A stretch of 64,000 nucleotides of DNA from NCBI RefSeq assembly GCF_047795645.1, contig NZ_CP181045.1, positions 4,402,001 through 4,466,000 on the forward strand. The letters are read 5' to 3'. Shown here in pieces: positions 32,345 to 40,473 of this stretch. The notes under the pieces were generated by a model, which was not told the DNA's origin, ran no database searches, and saw nothing but the letters and a program-made list of their open reading frames with translations. Position 1 is the stretch's first letter, and each line of letters opens with the position of its first letter. The translations under genes and the position numbers were made by a program. The stretch comes from Salipaludibacillus sp047795645. GTDB taxonomy: Bacteria > Bacillota > Bacilli > Bacillales > Salisediminibacteriaceae.

Positions 32345-32847
32345 TGATGTTCTGGCTGTTGTGGCTTTTAACGATACTTCAAAGACTGGTTGAATTGGTT
32401 TATGCAAAACGAAATGAGCGGTGGATGAAAGAGAGAGGGGCAGTCGAATTTGGACAAAGTCATTACAAGTGGATGGTTTTGTTGCACATAGGTTTTTTTG
32501 TCTCGCTTTTATTGGAGTGGAGTGTTGGTAGTCGAACTCTCCATACATTTTGGGTCCCGATGACAGTCGGATTCATCATTGTTCAAGGTATGAGGATCTT
32601 GGTACTTCAGACGTTAGGGCGATTCTGGAATACGAAAGTATTGGTGATTCCAGGAGAAGTACTTGTCACAACTGGGGTGTACGGAGGGAAGATACGACAC
32701 CCTAATTATTTGATTGTCAGCTTAGAAATACTTTTGTTACCACTTATTTTTCAAGCGTATATTACTGCGATCTGTTTTACGATATTGAATGGTGCGCTAC
32801 TTTTATTCGTTCGTATTCCGATAGAAGAGCGAGCGCTGAGTCGTTAA
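32344..32847 (+). CDS. bpsB: Isoprenylcysteine carboxyl methyltransferase-family protein, alkylpyrone methyltransferase
   Basis: A 167-residue integral membrane methyltransferase with about four membrane segments. The cofactor-binding C-terminal region has TTGVYGGKIRHPNYLIVSLEI, matching the RHPxY motif of the ICMT family. Together with the preceding type III PKS it reproduces the bpsAB pair of B. subtilis, in which BpsB (YpbQ) O-methylates alkylpyrones. GGAGGAG precedes GTG at 32341 and ATG at 32344; the ATG is given here and either is possible. Confidence 0.85.
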   Translation: MMFWLLWLLTILQRLVELVYAKRNERWMKERGAVEFGQSHYKWMVLLHIGFFVSLLLEWSVGSRTLHTFWVPMTVGFIIVQGMRILVLQTLGRFWNTKVLVIPGEVLVTTGVYGGKIRHPNYLIVSLEILLLPLIFQAYITAICFTILNGALLLFVRIPIEERALSR

Positions 32848-32906
32848 TTTAGTTATTTTGACCTAAAAAATGGAGGTTTTGTGAACAATTGCACATAATT
32901 GTTAAT

Positions 32907-32921
32907 TGATATTGCTTCTCA
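32907..32921 (+). promoter_or_regulatory. Fur box 1 upstream of feoA
   Basis: TGATATTGCTTCTCA agrees with the 7-1-7 Fur consensus TGATAATNATTATCA at 11 of 14 defined positions. It lies just before a TGTATACT -10-like element at 32923-32930. Confidence 0.55.
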
Positions 32922-32939
32922 TTGTATACTGAAGTTAAT

Positions 32940-32954
32940 TGAGAATTAATATCA
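32940..32954 (+). promoter_or_regulatory. Fur box 2 upstream of feoA
   Basis: TGAGAATTAATATCA agrees with TGATAATNATTATCA at all but two positions. It lies 30 bases before the feoA start, downstream of the -10-like element, in a position suited to iron-dependent repression. Confidence 0.7.
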
Positions 32955-32983
32955 GTTAATGTGAATGTTGAGGGGGTAATATA

Positions 32984-33220
32984 ATGAAGCTAACTGAACT
33001 ATCGGTAGGGGATAAAGCAACAATTATTGATATGTCAGGATGTTCACTTATGATCAAGAAGAGATTGATGCAATTGGGGATCGACAATTTTTCCGAAGTG
33101 TGTATTCAAAATAAATTACCGTTCGGAGGACCATGTTTCATACAATGCCAAAATCAATGTATAAGTATTAGAAGAAAAGATGCCATGTTCATTCAAGTGT
33201 TTCAGGAACTAACAACATGA
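32984..33220 (+). CDS. feoA: FeoA-domain protein
   Basis: A 78-residue SH3-like FeoA protein. The family pattern LSVGDKATIIDMSG...MIKKRLMQLGI...NKLPFGGPCFIQCQNQCISIRRKDAMFI is clear. FeoA is a small cytoplasmic partner of the ferrous iron transporter FeoB. The gene overlaps feoB by four bases (ATGA) and is preceded by two Fur boxes. TTGAGGGGG supplies the ribosome binding site. Four cysteines are more than is usual for FeoA. Confidence 0.9.
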   Translation: MKLTELSVGDKATIIDMSGCSLMIKKRLMQLGIDNFSEVCIQNKLPFGGPCFIQCQNQCISIRRKDAMFIQVFQELTT

Positions 33221-35208
33221 TTGGGCTATTAGGTAATCCAAACACAGGGAAAACGTCACTATTTAATGCATTAACAAATTCGTATGAATATGTAGGGAAT
33301 TGGAGTGGTGTCACGGTCGATAAAAAAGTAGGTTTACTAAGGAATGGGGGAGAGCTAGTAGATCTACCAGGTGTTTATTCTTTAAACCCAGTGTCAAAGG
33401 ATGAAACAGTTGTTTCATCCTTTCTACTTGAAGGTTATTTTGAATCACTAATAAACATCATTGATGCATCTCAGTTAAAACGAAGTTTACATTTGACTGT
33501 TCAACTTCTTGAATTTGGGTGTCCATTTATAATTGGATTGAACATGACTGATGTTGCTAAGAATCGGGGTATAACAATTGATGTTGATGAACTGGCGAAC
33601 CTTTTGCATGTACCCGTTCGTTCGATTGTTGCAAGAAAAAAACAAGGAATAGCAGAATTAGAAGAGGACTTAGTTGCGGAGAAATACAAGAAAATAAATG
33701 GAAATATCATTTCGTATGATAAAAAGTTAGAAAAACTCATTCAAAGAATTGAAGCAATTTTACCAAATGATCTAGCGGTAAATACTCGGTGGGCTGCAAT
33801 TCAGTACATTGATGATAATTCAGTAGTGAAGATGGAACTCGATCAATTTGTTGAAGAAGGTGAAATAGAGGCAATTATAAGCAAGTACGTCGCTCACGAA
33901 AAAATAAATGAAGAACATATGCGTAGGCTTATTCATAACGGACGAGACCGTTATATTAAGAAAATCATTGATGAGGTTGTAACAGGTGAGCAATCAGGGG
34001 AAAAGCCATTATCGGAGAAACTAGATCATATTGTCACGCACCCTTTTTTAGGAATACCAATTTTTGTTGCTCTCATGTATTTAATGTTTATGCTGACATT
34101 TAATTGGCTAGGGTTTCCGATATCAGATTTGCTAGAGGGGTTAATTTCTGGACCTATTGCTTCAGGGATTGGAAAGGGCTTAACCTTTATTGGTGCAACT
34201 ACTTTTCTAGAATCAATGGTTCTAGACGGTATTATTGCAGGTGTCGGTGGGGTAATTGTATTTGTTCCGCAAATATTTATATTATTCTTCTTTATTTCAC
34301 TGCTTGAAGATTCTGGGTATATGGCTAGAGTTGCAACAGTTATGGACCGGCTGATGCAGGTGATGGGATTGAATGGTAAAGCATTTATACCATTGATAAT
34401 TGGATTTGGATGCAATGTTCCAGGAGTCATGGCAGCGAGGACAATTGAGCAACCGAGAGAAAGACTCGTTACGATTTTGTTGTCCCCACTTATGTCTTGT
34501 TCGGCAAGGCTTCCAGTCTATGCATTGTTTGCAGGTGCTTTTTTTGCTCAACAACAAGCAGTTGTTGTTTTATCTTTGTATATTTTAGGTGTTGTTCTAG
34601 CATTGTTTATGGCTAAACTATTATCAAAAAGTATGTTGAAGTCAGAAGAATCTTTTTTCTTTATGGAACTTCCCCCGTATCGCGTTCCTCAACCTTTATC
34701 GTTATGGAGGAGTACATGGGAAAAGGGCAAAGGTTTTCTGCGAAAAGCTGGAACTTACATTTTTGCAGGGTCAGTCATTATTTGGTTATTAACTTATATA
34801 GGACCCGGTGGTATCGGTGTTGACATGAATGATAGTTTTCTAGCTGTGGTAGGAGGGTGGTTTAGTCCACTATTTTCTCCATTAGGTTTTGGGACGTGGC
34901 AAGCTTCAGCTGCGCTTATAACTGGGTTCTTAGCCAAGGAAATTGTCGTTGCTACGATGGCGATATTATATGTTGTGCCAGAAGCCTCAATGCATTTGGC
35001 TTTATCGGAGGCATTCAGTCCTTTAGCGGCATACAGCTTTATGGTGTTTATCTTGATCTACGTTCCGTGCTTAGCTACGGTTGCGGTTGTAAAAAAAGAA
35101 ACGGATTCTATGAAACTGGCGTTATTTAGTATGGCATATGCATTTATCTTGGCTTATGGACTTTCATTTCTGATATATCAAGTAGGGACAATTTGGTTTG
35201 GTGGTTAA
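33217..35208 (+). CDS. feoB: Ferrous iron transporter FeoB
   Basis: A 663-residue FeoB. The N-terminal G domain has G1 GNPNTGKTSLFN at residue 6, the switch region YVGNWSGVTVDKK, G3 DLPGVYSL and G4 NMTD. The membrane part from about residue 270 contains two Gate motifs, including FGCNVPGVMAARTIEQPRER and LSPLMSCSARLPVYALF, with conserved cysteines. It imports Fe(II) through the cytoplasmic membrane. The length is normal. Its position after feoA and Fur boxes implies induction in iron limitation. Confidence 0.97.
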   Translation: MIGLLGNPNTGKTSLFNALTNSYEYVGNWSGVTVDKKVGLLRNGGELVDLPGVYSLNPVSKDETVVSSFLLEGYFESLINIIDASQLKRSLHLTVQLLEFGCPFIIGLNMTDVAKNRGITIDVDELANLLHVPVRSIVARKKQGIAELEEDLVAEKYKKINGNIISYDKKLEKLIQRIEAILPNDLAVNTRWAAIQYIDDNSVVKMELDQFVEEGEIEAIISKYVAHEKINEEHMRRLIHNGRDRYIKKIIDEVVTGEQSGEKPLSEKLDHIVTHPFLGIPIFVALMYLMFMLTFNWLGFPISDLLEGLISGPIASGIGKGLTFIGATTFLESMVLDGIIAGVGGVIVFVPQIFILFFFISLLEDSGYMARVATVMDRLMQVMGLNGKAFIPLIIGFGCNVPGVMAARTIEQPRERLVTILLSPLMSCSARLPVYALFAGAFFAQQQAVVVLSLYILGVVLALFMAKLLSKSMLKSEESFFFMELPPYRVPQPLSLWRSTWEKGKGFLRKAGTYIFAGSVIIWLLTYIGPGGIGVDMNDSFLAVVGGWFSPLFSPLGFGTWQASAALITGFLAKEIVVATMAILYVVPEASMHLALSEAFSPLAAYSFMVFILIYVPCLATVAVVKKETDSMKLALFSMAYAFILAYGLSFLIYQVGTIWFGG

Positions 35209-35228
35209 GAAGGACGGAGGGAAGATAG

Positions 35229-35405
35229 ATGATTAGTTGGATCATTGCAAGTCTAATTTTCGCCTATGCAGGATATAGTTTATATAAATTTATTATTCGC
35301 AGCAAGCAAGGAAAATGTGCAGTATGCGAGTTAAATAAAAATTGTCAAGAAAGTGCGAACTGCTCAAGCTTCGAAATGAATGTTACGACTGAGAAAAAAG
35401 ATTGA
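35229..35405 (+). CDS. FeoB-associated Cys-rich membrane protein
   Basis: A 58-residue protein beginning MISWIIASLIFAYAGYSLY, a single membrane segment, followed by basic residues and four cysteines in CAVCELNKNCQESANC. This is the usual form of the small FeoB-associated proteins in Firmicutes. It lies 20 bases after feoB, behind GGAGGGAAGAT, and before a terminator, so it is the last gene of the feo operon. It may bind or reduce iron at the membrane, but its role is not established. Confidence 0.82.
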   Translation: MISWIIASLIFAYAGYSLYKFIIRSKQGKCAVCELNKNCQESANCSSFEMNVTTEKKD

Positions 35406-35450
35406 AATTACTTTAAACCATCGACACAAATGATAAATGTTGTCGCTTAA

Positions 35451-35490
35451 AAACAAGCAAGCTACTAATGTAGCTTGCTTGTTTATTTTT
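35451..35490. terminator. Bidirectional terminator between feo operon and methyltransferase gene
   Basis: AAACAAGCAAGCTAC and GTAGCTTGCTTGTTT form a perfect 15-pair stem with a 4-base loop, then ATTTTTT on the plus strand. The minus-strand gene ends inside it, so it can serve both directions. Confidence 0.92.
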
Positions 35491-36187
35491 TAACTTTTAG
35501 AAAATGAGTTGCTGATGGAAGAAATCGAAAATTTGTCTCAGTTAATGTAGCGTTGAATCCATTATCAATTAAACTTTCTATGAGTTGATTTAATTGAGGA
35601 TAAAGTTCATCTTTAAAACCGACTAATGGATAGATGTAAATGGAACCACCCTTTTTTGTAACTCGTAACATTTCAAGAATGGCTTCTAAATGAAAGGCAT
35701 AATCAAATTGCTCTTGATATAGAAATAAAAAGTGATTACAAAAAACGAATGAAAACGTATCGTTGTCAAAAGGTAATGATGGCAAACTAGCTGCAACATA
35801 CTTTTCCTTTAATGTATCTCTTCGATAACTATCTAGAAATTGATCTAAAGATAAATTTCTAATTTCATCGTGATGCTCAACATTATGGTAATAGTTCCAT
35901 ACAAAACGGTCTTTATTTTTACTTAATTTTTGCGAGGCTATTTTAATTTCCTCTCTTCCTAAGCGATCAATTTCTTCACATGAGAGCCTGTATAAAGGGT
36001 CAATAGCAATCGCTTCGTATCCCATATGGTTTAATTCAGCGGAAAATGATGATGCTCCAGATGCAATATCAAGAGTTTTTTCCCTACTAAATAAACCTCG
36101 CTCTAGCATAAACATGTTCTCATATTCTTGATAAGATCGACACGTCATCGCAATTCCTAATTGCGAATACAACTCAGTTTTCTTCAT
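35483..36187 (-). CDS. SAM-dependent methyltransferase
   Basis: A 234-residue class I methyltransferase. Motif I reads LDIASGASSFSAEL near residues 40-53, the acidic strand-2 end is AIAIDP near 60, motif IV is SFVFCNHFLF, and the post-motif VTKKGGSIYIYPLV follows. The acceptor is unknown. GAGGAGAGATGAGGA precedes the ATG. It stands alone on the minus strand. The 270 bases to yebE hold no gene. Confidence 0.82.
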   Translation of the reverse strand: MKKTELYSQLGIAMTCRSYQEYENMFMLERGLFSREKTLDIASGASSFSAELNHMGYEAIAIDPLYRLSCEEIDRLGREEIKIASQKLSKNKDRFVWNYYHNVEHHDEIRNLSLDQFLDSYRRDTLKEKYVAASLPSLPFDNDTFSFVFCNHFLFLYQEQFDYAFHLEAILEMLRVTKKGGSIYIYPLVGFKDELYPQLNQLIESLIDNGFNATLTETNFRFLPSATHFLKVKK

Positions 36188-36459
36188 TTCCTCATCTCTC
36201 CTCTTCTTTTCTCAACTAAACTCTGCTCTACTCAACCATATACGTAATGTTAATGGGAAATTGTCTGTTTTGCAAGATTATTTTATGTAATAATCACCAA
36301 ATAATTTCGGGGGAATTTTGCAAAAATAACTATATCTTTTTAAAATAAATTGGGTTATTATTATTGAAAATAGATGTTATATATAGTAAATCGCACTTAT
36401 ATGTCTTTGTGGTGAGTTATATTCGGTAATATGTATATTTTGATTAATAATAATGTTTT

Positions 36460-37014
36460 ATGGGGGTATTTGTTATTTTTTCGGCAATTATGGATCAAGT
36501 TGTAGGCATGATTATTATTATTTTAGTAATAAATATAGCATACGTAACCCTATTTACTGTGAGAATGATTTTAACATTAAAGGGGCAAAGGTATATAGCG
36601 GCTGGTGTAAGTGTGATAGAGATTCTCATTTACATTGTGGGGTTAGGGATTGTATTAGATAATCTAGATCGAACGGAAAATTTAATTGCCTATGCTATCG
36701 GGTATGGAATAGGTGTTATGGTAGGAATGAAGATTGAAGAAAAACTAGCATTAGGGTATATTACAGTTAATGTAATTACGAAAGAGTACGAACCAGACAT
36801 TCCAAATCGGCTTCGTGATTTAGGTTATGGTGTTACGAACTGGGTTGCATACGGTCGAGAGGGGGAACGATTAATGATGGAAATCTTAACGTCCCGTAAA
36901 TATGAAAGAAAACTCTATCATCAGGTGAAAGATTTGGATCCTTCCGCATTTATTATCTCTCACGAAACGAAAGCGTTCTTTGGTGGATTCTGGCTCAAAG
37001 GAGTGAAAAGATAA
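36460..37014 (+). CDS. yebE: UPF0316/DUF2179 membrane protein YebE
   Basis: A 184-residue protein with three membrane segments in the first half (about 14-36, 44-64 and 74-92) and a soluble DUF2179 domain (about 105-184). The segment TLFTVRMILTLKGQRYIAA and the following glycine-rich helix fit the UPF0316 family. Its position before yebG and upstream of the purine operon is the same as in B. subtilis. The start at 36460 lacks a clear ribosome binding site. A downstream ATG at 36490 is also poor. Function unknown. Confidence 0.85.
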   Translation: MGVFVIFSAIMDQVVGMIIIILVINIAYVTLFTVRMILTLKGQRYIAAGVSVIEILIYIVGLGIVLDNLDRTENLIAYAIGYGIGVMVGMKIEEKLALGYITVNVITKEYEPDIPNRLRDLGYGVTNWVAYGREGERLMMEILTSRKYERKLYHQVKDLDPSAFIISHETKAFFGGFWLKGVKR

Positions 37015-37018
37015 TTTT

Positions 37019-37225
37019 ATGGCAGCTAAGAAGAAAAAAATGCGATTTGACGTAGAAGAAAATGAATCCGTAGAGCAATGCCTTTTGCGGATGGAAAAAC
37101 AAGGGTATATGCCGGTACGGAGAATGGAAGAGCCTGTTTTAAAAGAAGTAAAAGGCGGCGGGAAGAATGATGTAGAGGTCGCTTATCAAAGAATTGTGTT
37201 CGAAGGAAAGCTTATCGAAGAGTGA
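37019..37225 (+). CDS. yebG: NETI motif protein YebG
   Basis: A 68-residue basic and acidic protein with a DVEENESVEQCLLRMEKQGY segment, matching the NETI family named after a short motif (here NESV). It is four bases after yebE and followed by a terminator, the same neighbourhood as in B. subtilis. No function is known. The ribosome binding site (GGAGTGAAAAG) is rather far from the ATG, so coupling to yebE translation is likely. Confidence 0.8.
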   Translation: MAAKKKKMRFDVEENESVEQCLLRMEKQGYMPVRRMEEPVLKEVKGGGKNDVEVAYQRIVFEGKLIEE

Positions 37226-37238
37226 TGAACTTGAAGAA

Positions 37239-37270
37239 AGGCGCAAATCAATTATTGATTTGCGCCTTTC
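37239..37270. terminator. Terminator after yebG
   Basis: AGGCGCAAATCAAT and ATTGATTTGCGCCT form a perfect stem with almost no loop, flanked by A and T runs, so it may also serve the convergent ABC permease gene. Confidence 0.85.
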
Positions 37271-37301
37271 TGATTGTGACAGAGAGTTGTTGCTATTCCA
37301 A

Positions 37302-38522
37302 TTAAATAAAGAAATCTTTTATAAAGTAATAATAGCCAACGAGAACAGAACAAGAAGCAACACCGATGCCTACTAAAAATGAATATGCGCCCCAGCCAAC
37401 CATTAACCCGAACAAAAAACAGCTGGGTAGTGCAAGCCACGCGATTGCTTTTTTCACTCCGATTACGGTTTCCTCTTGATCGGCAAACGGATATAACTTA
37501 AAAAATGAATGATCTTTCAATTCTTGCCAACTTAATCGAGTGTAATGAATGACACTAAATATGCAAATGGGTAGTAGGAGCCACTTCAACCAGAAAGGTG
37601 CAATGGAAAGAGCGAACATAAATACGATTGTCAGTTGGATAATCACCAATAGTTTCGATTTGTTACGTATGACAAATTTGATGAAGATTTCACTAATAAT
37701 ATTTCTGTTCGACCGCTCTTTAAATAATCTATCAGACTCAGAAAAAAGTAAAAGTGGCTGTTTCCGATTGCGAAATTTCCGCTCAACCTTGTACCCTGAA
37801 GCTCCTATAAATAATGCGGTTAATTTCATTTGTTGCTGTTGTTCTCTCAAACAATCGGCAAAGAAACTCCATTTCATATTTAGTCGTCGTTTAATAAGAA
37901 AACTAAGCAAAATAAAAAACATTAAAACTACAAAGCCACGGACAAATAGCTGACTGAATAAAAAGATACTAAAAATAGCGAAAGAACATATCATGAAGGC
38001 ATTATTAATGAAAAGTAACTTCCAACTTTGGAATCGAACAGACAGCATTTGTTTAATGAGCTGAACGTTTAATCGAAAAATAATCGCAAAGGTCATGAAG
38101 ATAATCACCTCAAGGAACGATACACTTTCGTATACATACCAAACTGGCAAAAAAATTACCGTGACAACGATAACTATAAAAACAGAAACTAATGCAGAAT
38201 AAATGATGCCTGATTTCATTAGCTTGTTCATCCATGAGTCACTTTGTCTTATAAAAAGTAAGTCAGCTTCTTCAATGAACAGGCGTACCGTACCTTTCGA
38301 ACTAAGAAAGAAAAACACAAACCATGTTGCGGAGACGGGGAATGATTCGATCCATTCCGCTTGTTCTGACCAAATCGAATAATATTGATAGCCGATAATG
38401 ATTAAGATTGGAATAAGAACGTACATCCAAACGATCCAATCTACCGCTGTTTTCCACACTTTATATTTATACTGCCATTCTGTTTTTAATCGACGAAAAA
38501 ATAACTGAGTAGGAGTCATCAT
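37302..38522 (-). CDS. ABC transporter permease, EcsB/YthQ-like
   Basis: A 406-residue protein with about ten membrane segments and no ATPase or extracellular domain, matching the EcsB family (about 400 residues). It is encoded immediately after the ATPase with a 4-base overlap (ATGA), the arrangement of ecsAB and ythPQ in B. subtilis. Substrate unknown. EcsAB itself affects secretion and regulated intramembrane proteolysis. The sequence alone does not separate the Ecs and Yth branches. Confidence 0.82.
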   Translation of the reverse strand: MMTPTQLFFRRLKTEWQYKYKVWKTAVDWIVWMYVLIPILIIIGYQYYSIWSEQAEWIESFPVSATWFVFFFLSSKGTVRLFIEEADLLFIRQSDSWMNKLMKSGIIYSALVSVFIVIVVTVIFLPVWYVYESVSFLEVIIFMTFAIIFRLNVQLIKQMLSVRFQSWKLLFINNAFMICSFAIFSIFLFSQLFVRGFVVLMFFILLSFLIKRRLNMKWSFFADCLREQQQQMKLTALFIGASGYKVERKFRNRKQPLLLFSESDRLFKERSNRNIISEIFIKFVIRNKSKLLVIIQLTIVFMFALSIAPFWLKWLLLPICIFSVIHYTRLSWQELKDHSFFKLYPFADQEETVIGVKKAIAWLALPSCFLFGLMVGWGAYSFLVGIGVASCSVLVGYYYFIKDFFI

Positions 38523-39223
38523 TCCATATCCTCCATCAACTCATAAAAGCAGTCCATGAGTGAGCCATCCACCTCACTCTGTTCTTGTACTTCAGCTAAA
38601 GTTCCTTGAGCAATGAGTTGACCATGATTGACGAGTAAAAAACGATCACATATTTTTTCTGCTGTGTCTAGAACATGAGTAGACATGAGAATGGCTGCCC
38701 CGCGCTTTCTTTCTTGCTCAAGTATAAATAAGAAATCTTTTATAGCTTTTGGGTCAAGACCGATAAAGGGTTCATCAATGATATAGACTTTAGGTTTGAT
38801 AAGGAGTGCGATGATGATCATTAACTTTTGTTGCATCCCTTTCGAGAATGAAGTCGGAAATTGATGTTTTTTTTTGTGTAGTCTAAATATGCGAAGCAGT
38901 TCTTCTGCTCGTTGATCATACTCGTCGCCGTCAATCTGGTTGACGGCTTTTGCTAGTTCAATATGTTCCCATAAAGTGAACTCTTGATAGTATGTAGGGT
39001 GTTCTGGAATATAAGCATACTGATTTTTTCCGGGAATGATAATTTCTCCGTTCACTTCGTTTAATAGACCGAGAATAGCCTTGATAATTGTACTTTTTCC
39101 AGCTCCATTCGGGCCGATCAATCCTACTAACTCGCCTGGATAAATATCAAAGGAAATATTGCTGATGATTTTACTGTTTTTTTGGTAACCAGCATAATTA
39201 AGTTTAACTTTTAGTGTATCCAT
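38519..39223 (-). CDS. ABC transporter ATP-binding protein, EcsA/YthP-like
   Basis: A 234-residue ABC ATPase. Walker A is GPNGAGKSTI near residues 37-46, the signature FSKGMQQKLMIIIALLIKP, Walker B VYIIDEPFIGLDP and the switch His in MSTHVLDTAEKI. The signature FSKGMQQK is typical of the EcsA type. It pairs with the downstream permease. It is transcribed divergently from the purine operon, and the PurBoxes at 39427-39471 lie in the shared 260-base upstream region. Confidence 0.9.
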   Translation of the reverse strand: MDTLKVKLNYAGYQKNSKIISNISFDIYPGELVGLIGPNGAGKSTIIKAILGLLNEVNGEIIIPGKNQYAYIPEHPTYYQEFTLWEHIELAKAVNQIDGDEYDQRAEELLRIFRLHKKKHQFPTSFSKGMQQKLMIIIALLIKPKVYIIDEPFIGLDPKAIKDFLFILEQERKRGAAILMSTHVLDTAEKICDRFLLVNHGQLIAQGTLAEVQEQSEVDGSLMDCFYELMEDME

Positions 39224-39426
39224 CGCATAGCAACACCTTTCAGAAATACTTTATTAAGTAACTATACGAAACAGCTTGGAAAATGTTTCTAATTTTTTAA
39301 CAGAAAATAATCGCGTGCGAATCACATTGACGGTACTAAGAAAGTTCGTGTTGAATAAGCGATTTTGTAGGTCGAAATATGAAATAAATGACAAACGTCC
39401 ACCAGAAACAAACATACAACAACGTC

Positions 39427-39439
39427 AATTCCGAACGAT
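39427..39439 (+). promoter_or_regulatory. PurBox 1 (PurR operator)
   Basis: AATTCCGAACGAT matches the Bacillus PurBox consensus AWWWCCGAACWWT with one mismatch. It lies 36 bases ahead of the -35 element of the purine promoter. Confidence 0.85.
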
Positions 39440-39458
39440 TGTGTCGAAAAAACAAATA

Positions 39459-39471
39459 ATTGTTCGAAAAC
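39459..39471 (-). promoter_or_regulatory. PurBox 2 (PurR operator, inverted)
   Basis: Read on the minus strand, GTTTTCGAACAAT is a PurBox in opposite orientation to PurBox 1. The two CGAAC cores are 25 bases apart, close to the two-box layout at which B. subtilis PurR binds. No purR gene is in the window. Confidence 0.85.
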
Positions 39472-39474
39472 AAG

Positions 39475-39503
39475 TTGACTCATTTGCCTCATATTGATAT
39501 GAT
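39475..39503 (+). promoter_or_regulatory. Sigma-A promoter of the purine operon
   Basis: TTGACT at 39475-39480 and TATGAT at 39498-39503 with a 17-base spacer, just after PurBox 2 and 24 bases before the riboswitch. Confidence 0.88.
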
Positions 39504-39527
39504 AGAGATATAAAATTTAATACGTCA

Positions 39528-39596
39528 CCTCATATAAAATCAGGAATTTGGCCTGAAAGTTTCTACCTGCTGACCTTAATCGGCGGACTATGAGGG
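39528..39596 (+). promoter_or_regulatory. Guanine riboswitch of the purine operon
   Basis: P1 is CCTCATA/TATGAGG, P2 is TCAGG/CCTGA with loop AATTTGG, the core is TTTCTACC, and P3 is CTGC/GCGG-type with loop GACCTTAAT. J3/1 GACTATG has the guanine-specifying C. It acts after initiation, in addition to PurR control. Confidence 0.92.
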
Positions 39597-39701
39597 AGAT
39601 GGACACAAATGTACACGTTAAGAGGTCAGATGTAAATCTTGACTTATTCTTTGTTGCACAGTTTTTCATGTGCGATGATCTAACATTGTACAATCATCTA
39701 A

Positions 39702-39750
39702 ACGTGTCTTATTGTCCCTCGTAGTGAATGGACGATAAGGCACGTTTTTA
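39702..39750 (+). terminator. Attenuator terminator of the purine operon leader
   Basis: ACGTGTCTTATTGTCC (39702-39717) pairs with GGACGATAAGGCACGT (39730-39745) over 16 positions with two G-T wobbles and a 12-base loop, then five T. Two T/C differences that keep pairing suggest the stem is maintained as RNA. Confidence 0.88.
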
Positions 39751-39751
39751 T

Positions 39752-39850
39752 TATACTTTAAGAATTTTTAACTTCGCTAAAGGATTAAAGTATAAGAAAA
39801 ACTAAGGCTTTCGCCATAAAGAACTTGGCGACAAGCAAAGTTTTTCTAAT
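39752..39850. repeat. Interspersed structured repeat, copy B
   Basis: This is the second copy of the element at 17543-17635. Here both hairpins are better preserved: TACTTTAA/TTAAAGTA, and AGAAAAACT/AGTTTTTCT with GGC-TTTCGCCA and TTGGCGACAAGC inside. It lies in the untranslated leader of the purine operon, after the attenuator and about 140 bases before purE, so it will be present in every full-length pur mRNA. Confidence 0.6.
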
Positions 39851-39987
39851 ATTTTTTAGTAAATTTTAATTTTCTTGACGAAAAAAGTATAATAGAGATT
39901 AGACACTCGTCCATTTCAAGAAAAGTCCATTTTAGGATGGTGTTAAGGTTTTTCTTGTATAGAAACGAAAAATAGGAGGTTTTTAAT

Positions 39988-40473
39988 ATGACAGTCAAAA
40001 TTGGCGTCATCATGGGTTCAACATCCGATTGGGAAACAATGAAACAAACAGCAGAAACGTTGAAAGAGCTAGGAGTTCCCTTTGAAACGAAAGTAGTATC
40101 AGCCCACAGAACACCAGATCTTATGTTCGATTATGCAGAAACTGCAAGAGGACGAGGATTGGAAGTAATTATTGCTGGTGCAGGAGGGGCAGCTCACCTT
40201 CCAGGAATGGTTGCAGCGAAAACGACGATTCCTGTTATTGGTGTGCCTATTCAATCGAAAGCGCTCGATGGTATGGATTCACTTCTTTCGATCGTGCAAA
40301 TGCCAGCTGGTGTCCCGGTTGCTACTGTGGCAATTGGTAAAGCAGGAGCGATAAATGCAGCTCTTTTAGCTGCACAACAATTGTCAATACACGATAAAGA
40401 AATAGAAAACATGCTAGAACTTCGACGTGAAAAAAAGAAACAAGAAGTGATGCAAGAGGGAGAGTTAATATGA
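39988..40473 (+). CDS. purE: N5-carboxyaminoimidazole ribonucleotide mutase
   Basis: A 161-residue PurE catalysing N5-CAIR to CAIR. The phosphate-binding start VGVIMGSTSDWETM-type sequence (GVIMGSTSDWETM), the SAHRTP motif near residue 42 and the GAGGAAHLPGM motif near 72 are all present. It is the first gene of the twelve-gene operon, 485 bases after the promoter. An ATAGGAGG site precedes the ATG. The gene overlaps purK by four bases. Confidence 0.97.
   Translation: MTVKIGVIMGSTSDWETMKQTAETLKELGVPFETKVVSAHRTPDLMFDYAETARGRGLEVIIAGAGGAAHLPGMVAAKTTIPVIGVPIQSKALDGMDSLLSIVQMPAGVPVATVAIGKAGAINAALLAAQQLSIHDKEIENMLELRREKKKQEVMQEGELI

Noticed and set aside
34026..34430. 134-residue open frame on the minus strand inside feoB
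   Set aside because: It is antisense to a well-conserved gene, has no ribosome binding site, and its composition is that of a shadow frame of membrane-coding sequence.
39276..39497. 73-residue frame upstream of purE
   Set aside because: It covers both PurBoxes and the -35/-10 promoter and has no ribosome binding site.
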